From contig DCXN01000022.1 in NCBI GenBank assembly GCA_002327685.1, positions 50,316-73,785 of the forward strand: a DNA stretch of 23,470 bases, written 5' to 3'. The notes beneath the pieces are model-generated. The model did no database searches. It worked only from the letters and a program-made list of their open reading frames with translations, and had not been told where the DNA came from. Below are positions 13,457 to 19,122 of the stretch, piece by piece; the stretch's first letter is position 1; the number at the start of each line of letters is the position of its first letter. The DNA comes from Patescibacteria group bacterium UBA2135. Lineage in GTDB: Bacteria; Patescibacteriota; Minisyncoccia; Phycocordibacterales; UBA2135. The translations under genes and the position numbers were made by a program.

Positions 13457-13480
13457 CCGCCGCAGCATATGCTATGGCGG
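13457..13480 (+). terminator. Terminator of the small basic protein gene
   Basis: CCGCC and GGCGG, with inner AGCAT/ATGCT pairing, are followed by TTTTTCTTTCC. Confidence 0.85.
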
Positions 13481-13546
13481 TTTTTCTTTCCATAATCCCA
13501 GTACGATAGCAATAAAATAAATTGGTGATGCCCGACTTAACCAATT

Positions 13547-13984
13547 TTAATATGTGTACGTATCATCAAGCCCATACCCCCATCTCCACGGAGAGGGAAT
13601 AAGTGGATGTCCGAAGATCCTAACTCCGGCATACATAATATCACCCATAAACGGCATTTTACTGTTAACACTCTTTCGTAATGTAGTATCAGCCACTTTC
13701 CTGTCTTCGGTACTCCCTCCTTTCCAATATTTTATATCGTGCTCAATGCAGATGTCAGTAAAATCATTGTTAAACAAACTGTTTAACCATAAACTACATC
13801 CGTCTGTGGTAAACGCTTTCGTAGGCAATATATCAGCCTGCCCTGAATGTAGTTGCTGGGCACGCGCGTTGGCGCTCTCGCGTAATATTTCAATATTTTC
13901 CGGCTCAAATTTTTGATCGTAGTATATGGCGGAAAATGTTAGAATCGCGATAAGTACTATGATTATTTCCTTTTTGTTCGTCAC
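13547..13984 (-). CDS. Phospholipase A2-like exported protein
   Basis: This 145-residue protein has an N-terminal hydrophobic helix (IIIVLIAILTFSAIYY), a linker, then TTDGCSLWLNSLF, DICIEHDIKYWKGGSTEDRK and FGHPLIPSPWRWGYG. The CxxHDxxYW motif, with His-Asp as catalytic pair and nearby DGCS, is the signature of phospholipase A2-like folds. I recall bacterial proteins with the same DGCS...EHD..YW.GG...P.P.RWGYG pattern. It would act outside the membrane on lipids, either the cell's own or a host's. The annotated start is a GTG with no SD, 8 bases after the stop of the small gene upstream; another start close by is possible. Catalytic activity is unproven. Confidence 0.7.
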   Translation of the reverse strand: MTNKKEIIIVLIAILTFSAIYYDQKFEPENIEILRESANARAQQLHSGQADILPTKAFTTDGCSLWLNSLFNNDFTDICIEHDIKYWKGGSTEDRKVADTTLRKSVNSKMPFMGDIMYAGVRIFGHPLIPSPWRWGYGLDDTYTY

Positions 13985-13991
13985 ATTAGAA

Positions 13992-14156
13992 CTAGGTGTC
14001 AGAAAGGCGTGTTATGGCACGACCATAACACTCACCAACACGCAGAATGACTTCTTCTTTCTTTTTCTTTGTTTGGATATTCTGAACACTCTCGTCAACG
14101 CTCTTTGCCTTGTCTTTATGACTCCATGAGAATATTTTTTTGATCATATTTTCCAT
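13992..14156 (-). CDS. Small basic protein, probably leaderless
   Basis: The open frame extends to 14177, but an extended -10 (TGTTATAAT, hexamer 14164-14169) lies inside that longer version. The real start is therefore more likely the ATG at 14156 (MENMIKKIFSWSHKDK), where transcription itself should begin. This gives about 54 residues: a short amphipathic start, a lysine-rich middle (TKKKKEEVIL) and GECYGRAITRLSDT. It ends just before the PLA2-like gene and may be co-transcribed with it. I do not recognise it. Confidence 0.45.
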   Translation of the reverse strand: MENMIKKIFSWSHKDKAKSVDESVQNIQTKKKKEEVILRVGECYGRAITRLSDT

Positions 14157-14248
14157 TATCAGCATTATAACATGCATTTGATAATTTTAAAATTCGTAGA
14201 TTCTGCTAATTTTTTCACGTTATAGTTATAAATGATTGACTTCCCATC

Positions 14249-14276
14249 ATTCAACAATTCCATGGAATTGTTGAAT
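14249..14276. promoter_or_regulatory. Perfect 28-bp palindrome
   Basis: ATTCAACAATTCCA and its exact complement meet at CATG with no spacer. It lies in the 175-base gap between the transporter gene and the small basic gene. It could be an operator or a cruciform-forming site. It has a similar layout to S1-S4 but different bases. Confidence 0.5.
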
Positions 14277-14298
14277 AGTTAGACACATGTTTCGAAAT

Positions 14299-14331
14299 TC
14301 GGCACAAATGCTTGATGGCTATCCTCCCTTT
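14299..14331 (+). repeat. Possible divergent copy of the GGCTATCCTC repeat
   Basis: AATTCGGCACAAATG...GATGGCTATCCTCCC resembles the repeat at 16198-16247 (GGCACGTTGC...GGCGGCTATCCTC), but with several changes. The match is weak. Confidence 0.3.
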
Positions 14332-14352
14332 TGCTTATTTTGCTTAAAACAA

Positions 14353-15027
14353 CTATTTTATTTTCTTTGATAGCGACCTTATTACATAAGCAAATGGAGT
14401 GTCAATCAAAACCATCACCGATTGAATAATTGCTAAAGTTAGAATAAATGTCCAGATGTTTGGAACTACTCCCCAAAATGCTATAAAAGCGAATACCGCC
14501 GCTCCAAGAAAATTAGCTGGTATAGTTGCTAAATTATTTCGTAACCATAAATGCCTTCCTTCAGTCCAATCTTTTATCCAATGGAAAAAAGTTACATCCA
14601 AGTGCATAGATATCAAGTAAGCAATCATGGACGCTACTACTATTCTCCAAGCACTACCAAGAACTTGTGAAAACATATCGGATAATTCAACAGCAAAAGG
14701 CGCGGGTGGCCACGCGATAGCTATCAATATAGCAATAACAGCAATAATATTCGCATAAAAACCAGCCCATACTGCGTTCCTTGCCTCTTTCTTGCCCCAG
14801 ATTTCGGACACCAAATCAGTTATGAGATAAGTTGTTATAAAAACCAAAGTACCAGCTGGTACGACATAATCACCTATAACAACAAGTTTGACAGCTAGAA
14901 TATTTGCTAAAACTACTAGTGTTGCAAATATAGTTGTTGGATATATAACACCGTACTTTTTACCTATAAGAACGGAAAATGTTGCCACTGCAAATGTTAT
15001 TAAAAGCCATACAAATACAAGTTCCAT
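14353..15027 (-). CDS. yhhQ: Queuosine precursor transporter (YhhQ/VUT family)
   Basis: This 224-residue integral membrane protein has about six hydrophobic helices and the family's landmark segments: a first half with ATLVVLANILAVKLV, TTYLITDLVSEIWGKKEARN, VWAGFYANIIAVIAI, and a late LRNNLATIPANFLG. YhhQ-type (DUF165) proteins import queuosine precursors (preQ0/preQ1) for the tRNA wobble modification Q. It lies 8 bases after the methyltransferase gene, so it is in an operon. A reduced genome is likely to salvage Q precursors rather than make them, but no tgt is in the window to confirm that. Confidence 0.85.
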   Translation of the reverse strand: MELVFVWLLITFAVATFSVLIGKKYGVIYPTTIFATLVVLANILAVKLVVIGDYVVPAGTLVFITTYLITDLVSEIWGKKEARNAVWAGFYANIIAVIAILIAIAWPPAPFAVELSDMFSQVLGSAWRIVVASMIAYLISMHLDVTFFHWIKDWTEGRHLWLRNNLATIPANFLGAAVFAFIAFWGVVPNIWTFILTLAIIQSVMVLIDTPFAYVIRSLSKKIK

Positions 15028-15035
15028 ATATGATA

Positions 15036-15746
15036 TTATTTAACCTTATAATTAATCCAAGTAAAACCTAATTTATCATAGACTACCTTGTCTAACACGT
15101 CAAGATTAGCCGCTTTTAGAAGTAGTTCTAATTCTAAAAAATCTGACATTGGATTTTCTGTATCCTTACTTCGCAAATTTGCGTGCGTAAAAACAAGTAC
15201 TCCATTCTCCTTTAGATACTTTCTCACGTCTTTGAATGATCTTTTATGAATCTCAAAGTCTGGATCATAAAAAGCCATCTCCGTGTAATCTTCTTCTCCA
15301 AAAGCAGAGTTTTCTATGGGCAAGTTAGCTATTATTAAATCGTATCTTTTTCCGTTTTCTATATTGGAAAATAAATCACTTTCAAAGACTTGTATTTTTG
15401 AGCCTAAATTATTTAACTCAATATTATGACTAGCGCATTCAATAGCTACGGGATTAATGTCAACAGCGTCAACATAACTAGCCCCAAGTTTTACTGCAAC
15501 TATTGCTTCTATTCCTGTGCCAGTACCGAGGTCAAGAACGACTTTCCCCTCTAAAGTACCAAGATTCTCATAAATAGACTTTGAGGAAAAACTATAGTCT
15601 GAACTAGGCGGAAAGACTCCAGGGTATACATCCACAGGAATTTTATCCCCTCTAAAATCAACATTGACTCTATACGCACCCTTCTTTGCTTTTTCTTTAA
15701 CATCTTTAATAAAGTTTTGTGTGTGAGTAGGATGTATATTGTTCAT
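15036..15746 (-). CDS. Class I SAM-dependent methyltransferase
   Basis: This 236-residue protein contains SAM motif I VLDLGTGTGIEA at about residues 70-81, an acidic residue after the next strand (DAVDINPVAIECA near 93-105), and IIANLPIE near 138-145. NLPI resembles the NPPY-type active-site motif of HemK/PrmC, TrmN6/YfiC and RsmC relatives, which methylate amide or exocyclic amino nitrogens of proteins or RNA. The upstream PPSSDYSFSSKSIYENL resembles the segment before motif I in those enzymes. The substrate is unknown. It shares an operon with the queuosine-precursor transporter, so a tRNA or rRNA target would fit, but this is inference. Confidence 0.82.
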   Translation of the reverse strand: MNNIHPTHTQNFIKDVKEKAKKGAYRVNVDFRGDKIPVDVYPGVFPPSSDYSFSSKSIYENLGTLEGKVVLDLGTGTGIEAIVAVKLGASYVDAVDINPVAIECASHNIELNNLGSKIQVFESDLFSNIENGKRYDLIIANLPIENSAFGEEDYTEMAFYDPDFEIHKRSFKDVRKYLKENGVLVFTHANLRSKDTENPMSDFLELELLLKAANLDVLDKVVYDKLGFTWINYKVK

Positions 15747-15751
15747 ATTTT

Positions 15752-16057
15752 TTACCTTTCCTCAACAAGATTTTTGAAAAATGCCTCTATTGAATCTTCT
15801 CCTTCAAAGTCCCCGCTTAACGCGTCTTCAGGAGGAGAACTACCAATCAATTGGTGAAAAGCGCGATATTTTCTGCAATCAGGGCGTCGTTTCTCTAATT
15901 TCGTTGCAAAGTCAAGCATAATTTCGTTGAACTCTTCACCAAGACGTTTAGGCGCGTCTATTCTTAGTTCATCTATGCGCTCGTGGACTGCTTCAGATTT
16001 CTCTGGTGTATTTTCATTTTTGGGTGGTTTTTCCATGATTTTATCGTCGTTTTGCAC
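15752..16057 (-). CDS. Hypothetical acidic protein heading the methyltransferase operon
   Basis: This protein of 101 residues from a GTG start, or 94 from the internal ATG (MEKPPKNENTPEKS), is polar. It has a charged N-terminus, an amphipathic helix (ERIDELRIDAPKRLGEEFNE), a basic turn (KLEKRRPDCRKYR) and an acidic tail (GDFEGEDSIEAFFKNL). No membrane helix and no known motif are visible. It ends 5 bases before the methyltransferase start, so it is translated in the same operon. Repeat copy R6 begins 14 bases upstream of the GTG. I do not recognise it. Confidence 0.55.
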   Translation of the reverse strand: MQNDDKIMEKPPKNENTPEKSEAVHERIDELRIDAPKRLGEEFNEIMLDFATKLEKRRPDCRKYRAFHQLIGSSPPEDALSGDFEGEDSIEAFFKNLVEER

Positions 16058-16070
16058 GAGAGCAGATGAA

Positions 16071-16145
16071 CGGGTGGACTCCGCAAGGTCTGGTCTTCTC
16101 CCGTCGCTTCGCTCCTCCTCAAGGCCAGACCTTTCTTCCGCCCAG
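16071..16145 (+). repeat. Palindromic repeat copy R6
   Basis: The core AAGGTCTGGTCTT...TCGCTTCGCTCC...AAGGCCAGACCTT is flanked by CGGGTGGA and TCCGCCC, which pair with a G-T. It lies just upstream of the methyltransferase operon and has the same orientation as R1-R5. Confidence 0.8.
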
Positions 16146-16197
16146 CTTTTCTTTGCCGAGACAAAGTGCTTTTACTTATAGTAAGCTTGTCAAACTA

Positions 16198-16247
16198 TTT
16201 TAGCAAAATGATGCATTTTAGGCACGTTGCAAGTGGCGGCTATCCTC
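16198..16247 (+). repeat. Repeat X, copy upstream of paralogue A
   Basis: TTTTAGCAAAATGATGC then GGCACGTTGCAAGTGGCGGC then TATCCTC. Related copies are at 17899-17949 (long match) and 18238-18272 (second half). Two copies lie about 13-22 bases upstream of the promoters of the paralogous genes at 16369 and 18382. Confidence 0.6.
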
Positions 16248-16268
16248 ATTCTCGCTCACTACAGATAC

Positions 16269-16296
16269 TTGACAAATGGTTTCAATTGTGTATAAT
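16269..16296 (+). promoter_or_regulatory. Promoter of paralogue A
   Basis: TTGACA (16269-16274) and TATAAT (16291-16296) are 16 bases apart. The sequence from -35 to the start codon is closely matched at paralogue B (18285 onward). Confidence 0.85.
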
Positions 16297-16348
16297 GTAT
16301 TTAGTATAATTGTTTGACAATTTAGTTGGGTTTTTATCCATCTACACA

Positions 16349-16363
16349 GTGCTAAGGAGGCAC
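16349..16363 (+). promoter_or_regulatory. SD presented in a hairpin loop (paralogue A)
   Basis: GTGC and GCAC flank TAAGGAG, so the ribosome-binding site forms the loop of a 4-bp stem. The same arrangement occurs at 18362-18376. Confidence 0.45.
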
Positions 16364-16368
16364 AGGTA

Positions 16369-16923
16369 ATGAACGCGATTTCAGAAACCCAGAGAGTCCA
16401 GAATCGTTTCGCCGATATGCTCAACCCTCGTTATTCGGTCTACATCGTCACGAATATCGCCGAAGATATTCGTGCCTCGGTGAAGAGTGGTAAGACAACA
16501 TGGGAGGAGCTCGAGTTTACCGAGGACGACGTTGCCGAGCGACTACGTAGGACAAAAGTGCGAGTCGCCATAAAGAACTTCGCTGAAATGTCCGACCCTT
16601 GTTATTCGATCGGCACCGTTGAGACGTTCGCCAGAGACATTCGTGACCTGGAGAAAAGTGGCGAGACGACATGGAGAGAGCTTGGGTTCGCCGACAACGA
16701 TGTCGCCGTACGTCTACGAAAAGCGAAGGTGCGAACAGCCAAAGTATACTTCGCTGATATGAGTGAGCCCTTTTGTTCGGTTGAAGACGCCAAACACCTC
16801 GCCATCTGCATTCGTACCATGGTACTAGGCGACGAGGTAAGATGGGAAGAACTCGAGCTCACCAACGAAGATGTCGCCAAACTACTGCGGCAAGCGAAGG
16901 CGCGAGCGAAGGTTTACGCCTGA
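16369..16923 (+). CDS. Triple-repeat protein, paralogue A
   Basis: I do not recognise this 184-residue protein. After a short start (MNAISETQRVQNR) it consists of three tandem units of about 57 residues beginning near residues 14, 72 and 129: FADMLNPRYSV, FAEMSDPCYSI and FADMSEPFCSV. Each continues to W.EL.F/L....V...LR.AKxR. The units look helical. Lengths and key positions (W, EL, LR, AK.R) are kept, which suggests a repeat scaffold or a nucleic-acid or protein binder. The codons are richer in GC than in neighbouring genes. A consensus promoter, an SD in a hairpin loop and a terminator at 16961 make it a single-gene unit. A paralogue of the same architecture is at 18382. Confidence 0.8.
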   Translation: MNAISETQRVQNRFADMLNPRYSVYIVTNIAEDIRASVKSGKTTWEELEFTEDDVAERLRRTKVRVAIKNFAEMSDPCYSIGTVETFARDIRDLEKSGETTWRELGFADNDVAVRLRKAKVRTAKVYFADMSEPFCSVEDAKHLAICIRTMVLGDEVRWEELELTNEDVAKLLRQAKARAKVYA

Positions 16924-16960
16924 AGATTTGATGAAAATTTGGCGCGAAGCGATCAATAAG

Positions 16961-16994
16961 GGGCGGGACGTTTTTATACGTCCTCGCCCTTTTT
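16961..16994 (+). terminator. Terminator of paralogue A
   Basis: GGGCGGGACGT and ACGTCCTCGCCC form a stem with one bulged base, followed by TTTTTCTTTTG. It is nearly identical to the terminator of paralogue B. The one stem difference (C to T) keeps a G-U pair. Confidence 0.85.
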
Positions 16995-17023
16995 CTTTTG
17001 TTTAAATCTTTCGAATTTATATT

Positions 17024-17680
17024 TTATTCAGTACTATCGAAGATTTTATATGTGCCTTCTGTAATAACATTTATTGAACCAGAGACAACTGAGATCGCGG
17101 TGTCATCATCAATTGCATATACAGGGTATGTAACTGTTTCAGCAAATGCTTTTATAACGCTCTTTGTAGTTTCTTTAAAAAATGGACTATTGAGATGCGG
17201 AGATATTGTAAACGGTACGTAACCAAGTCCAGTAATATCTTTGAGACGATACTCCTCTTCTTCGGGAAAAAGACTATTAATTGCTAAATCTGGTCCGACA
17301 ATTATACTTCCCGCACTTGAACCAACATAAAGACGTGTTTTTAGTAATTGAGGAAGTTCTTCTTTCAGTCCGGACTTACGAACCCAATCAAGCAGATAGT
17401 ATGTATTACCCCCATTAAGCCAAACTACATCTGATTCCTCTAGGGCAGGTAACCACTCTTCTCTCTTCGTCTTGGATATGTCAACTATCTTAAGCTCTTT
17501 AATCCCTAATTTATTTATGTTTTTTTTATCATCATCAAGCCAACTCAAGTCTTCTTCAACATAAGCAGCGGTTGGAATAAATCCAACAATGATTTCACTC
17601 GCCTCTTTGCCAACAAGGCTAAGAAACGTATCTGCAATGGAACGATTCGTAATACCAGAAGAAGTGAGTAATAATTTCAT
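17024..17680 (-). CDS. Peptidase E-like (family S51) hydrolase
   Basis: This 218-residue protein has the class I glutamine amidotransferase-like fold as used by peptidase E. GGNTYYLLDWV lies near residues 90-100, the nucleophile elbow YVGSSAGSIIVGP has Ser122 where Cys sits in amidotransferases, and TISPHLNSPF has a candidate catalytic His near 162. Peptidase E cleaves Asp-X dipeptides; relatives include cyanophycinase. With only the short form here, an aspartyl dipeptidase-like cytosolic role in peptide recycling is likely. There is no SD; the start follows an AT-rich stretch. It is transcribed convergently with paralogue A. Confidence 0.85.
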   Translation of the reverse strand: MKLLLTSSGITNRSIADTFLSLVGKEASEIIVGFIPTAAYVEEDLSWLDDDKKNINKLGIKELKIVDISKTKREEWLPALEESDVVWLNGGNTYYLLDWVRKSGLKEELPQLLKTRLYVGSSAGSIIVGPDLAINSLFPEEEEYRLKDITGLGYVPFTISPHLNSPFFKETTKSVIKAFAETVTYPVYAIDDDTAISVVSGSINVITEGTYKIFDSTE

Positions 17681-17898
17681 GTTTTTATAATTTCAAGCGA
17701 GGGAGAAGTGAAGAGAGCTTGCTCTCATTCATTTCAACCGAGCGAAGGAATTATATGATTTTCATATTAACGACGTAGAGCGAGAGCAGTCTGAAAGACG
17801 TAACGAAGTGGAGTTTTTCAGATTGCCGAGCCGAGGAGTTTCAGCCTGAGGCTGATCCGCCTCCGGCGGAAATATAAGACTAAGACGAAGTGCTCTTA
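17681..17898. repeat. Mosaic of short palindromes and second-family repeat
   Basis: This 218-base stretch holds no convincing gene. It contains small hairpins (GAGAGCTTGCTCTC, TCAGCCTGAGGCTGA, TCCGCCTCCGGCGGA), TAACGACGTAGAGCGA, GCCGAGCCGAGGAGTT, and AAGACGAAGTGCTCTTAT, which matches 11-30. It appears to be layered repeat debris. Confidence 0.5.
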
Positions 17899-17949
17899 TT
17901 TTAGCAAAATTATGCTCTTTGGGTGCGTTGCAAATGGTGGGTGTCCTAT
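17899..17949 (+). repeat. Repeat X, middle copy
   Basis: TTTTAGCAAAATTATGC then TTTGGGTGCGTTGCAAATGG then TGGGTGTCC closely matches 16198-16247. It lies just downstream of the terminator of the 37-aa gene. Confidence 0.55.
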
Positions 17950-17975
17950 TTTTTTCCGTCAGCACTAAAAGAAAG

Positions 17976-18013
17976 AGCCCCGCGACGCAGGACTCTTCTG
18001 TTCTGTCGGGGCT
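17976..18013 (-). terminator. Terminator of the 37-aa membrane protein gene
   Basis: On the minus strand, AGCCCCG and CGGGGCT are paired, followed by CTTTCTTTT. It begins 4 bases after the stop codon. Confidence 0.75.
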
Positions 18014-18016
18014 GTT

Positions 18017-18130
18017 TCATCCATATTCTACAATCAGAGAGATGATAAGCAAGAAAAGGATTATGCCTCCTGCCCACGACAACCTGTCAGCTTTTTCGAG
18101 ATGCGTTAAATTCTGCCATTTTTCCCACAC
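18017..18130 (-). CDS. 37-aa single-helix membrane protein, GTG start
   Basis: The frame reads VWEKWQNLTHLEKADRLSWA and then one membrane helix (GGIILFLLIISLIVEYG). It has a polar, tryptophan-bearing N-terminus and one hydrophobic segment at the end, typical of small membrane micro-proteins. The support is strong for its size: a perfect consensus promoter at 18186-18213, a purine-rich GGAAAGGG about 8 bases before the GTG, and a terminator starting 4 bases after the stop. I do not recognise the family. It lies between the peptidase E-like gene and paralogue B. Confidence 0.7.
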   Translation of the reverse strand: MWEKWQNLTHLEKADRLSWAGGIILFLLIISLIVEYG

Positions 18131-18185
18131 AACTTAGACCCTTTCCGTCGCGGTTGAAGGATTAGAGGACTTGCTATCTAAATGC

Positions 18186-18213
18186 ATTATATCATATACA
18201 CACAGACTGTCAA
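18186..18213 (-). promoter_or_regulatory. Perfect consensus promoter of the 37-aa gene
   Basis: On the minus strand, TTGACA (18208-18213) and TATAAT (18186-18191) both match consensus exactly, 16 bases apart. The leader is about 50 bases. Confidence 0.88.
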
Positions 18214-18237
18214 TAAGACGGCGAAGGACAGCAAGGA

Positions 18238-18272
18238 TTTTTGGGTGCGTTACAAATGATAGCTGTCTTAGT
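18238..18272 (+). repeat. Repeat X, copy upstream of paralogue B
   Basis: TTTTGGGTGCGTTACAAATG then ATAGCTGTCTTAG matches the second half of the copies at 16198 and 17899. It lies 13 bases upstream of the -35 of paralogue B. Confidence 0.5.
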
Positions 18273-18284
18273 TTTTTCAAACAC

Positions 18285-18312
18285 TTGACAAGTGGTTTCA
18301 ATTGAGTATAGT
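18285..18312 (+). promoter_or_regulatory. Promoter of paralogue B
   Basis: TTGACA (18285-18290) and TATAGT (18307-18312) are 16 bases apart, in a context nearly the same as the promoter of paralogue A. Confidence 0.82.
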
Positions 18313-18361
18313 TTATTTAGTATAATTTGACAATTTGGTTGGATTTTTACCCATCTATATA

Positions 18362-18376
18362 GTGCTAAGGGGGCAC
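18362..18376 (+). promoter_or_regulatory. SD presented in a hairpin loop (paralogue B)
   Basis: GTGC and GCAC flank TAAGGGG, the counterpart of 16349-16363. The stem is unchanged while the loop differs by one base. Confidence 0.45.
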
Positions 18377-18381
18377 AGACA

Positions 18382-18933
18382 ATGAATACAATTCCGAAAG
18401 TTCAAGAAGTTCAAGATCGCTTCGCCGACATGCTAGACCCTCGTCATTCAATCCGCACCGTCAGACACTACGCCAGAGACATATGCGCCTCGGTGGAAAA
18501 CGACGAGACCAACTGGGACGAGCTTGGGTTTATCAAGGACGACGTCATTGAGCAATTGCGTAGAGCCCATGTTCGGGAAGCTATAGCGTACTTCGCCGAT
18601 ATGTCCAAAATCTATTGGTCGATCGGCACCGTTGAACACTTCGCCAAGAACATCTGTGGCTTGGTGGAGAACGAAGTAACGAATTGGAGAGAGCTTGGGT
18701 TTGCCAAGAATGATGTCGTCGTACGTCTGCGGAAAGCTCGAGTTCGGGAAGCCAAAAGGAAATTTGACAATATGTCCGAGCCCGCTCTATTATATAGTGC
18801 CGTTAAAGCGTCCGCTATCTACATTCGTATGCTGGTATTGGACGATGATGAGGTACCATGGGAAGTACTCGGCTTCACCAACGAAGCTGTCGCCAAACTA
18901 CTACGGCAAGCGAAGGCGCGAGTTAACGCCTGA
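18382..18933 (+). CDS. Triple-repeat protein, paralogue B
   Basis: This 183-residue paralogue of the 16369 gene is not otherwise recognised. Its three units begin FADMLDPRHSIRTV, FADMSKIYWSIGTV and FDNMSEPALLYSAV, each running to W.EL/VLGF....V...LR.AxxR. The third unit is the most divergent. The first two keep the pattern IC..VEN..TNW.ELGF, which differs from A. So the two copies have separated in their coding parts while promoter, leader and 3' tail stayed similar. It may be expressed under the same conditions as A, and the proteins could form a mixed complex. The codons are richer in GC than in neighbouring genes. Confidence 0.8.
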   Translation: MNTIPKVQEVQDRFADMLDPRHSIRTVRHYARDICASVENDETNWDELGFIKDDVIEQLRRAHVREAIAYFADMSKIYWSIGTVEHFAKNICGLVENEVTNWRELGFAKNDVVVRLRKARVREAKRKFDNMSEPALLYSAVKASAIYIRMLVLDDDEVPWEVLGFTNEAVAKLLRQAKARVNA

Positions 18934-18970
18934 AGATCTGGTGAAAATTTGGCGCGAAGCGATCAATAAG

Positions 18971-19006
18971 GGGCGGGACGTTTTTATACGTTCTCGCCCT
19001 TTTTTC
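18971..19006 (+). terminator. Terminator of paralogue B
   Basis: GGGCGGGACGT and ACGTTCTCGCCC are paired (one G-U, one bulge), followed by TTTTTTCTAT. The preceding 40 bases are almost identical to those after paralogue A. Confidence 0.85.
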
Positions 19007-19122
19007 TATATTCATTATCCCCCTCTTCAATTTCGGTTGAAAAAAATGAATCGTTTCCAAATCCTACTTCTGTAAAAAATTTTTTTGTGGTTTTGTTTTG
19101 GTGAAATTTTCTTTTGGTCGGT

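Noticed and set aside
51..16145. CRISPR array
   Set aside because: The repeats are far apart and irregular, with no spacers between adjacent copies and no cas genes in the window.
16171..16210. Minus-strand promoter for the methyltransferase operon
   Set aside because: A TTGACA is present, but no acceptable -10 lies at 15-18 bases, so it was not annotated.
17919..18137. Plus-strand 72-codon frame
   Set aside because: Antisense to the promoter-driven 37-aa gene, and it crosses the terminator stem.
18695..19075. Plus-strand 126-codon frame as an independent gene
   Set aside because: It is the +1 frame of paralogue B with no start signals, and it crosses the terminator. The tail is discussed as an observation only.
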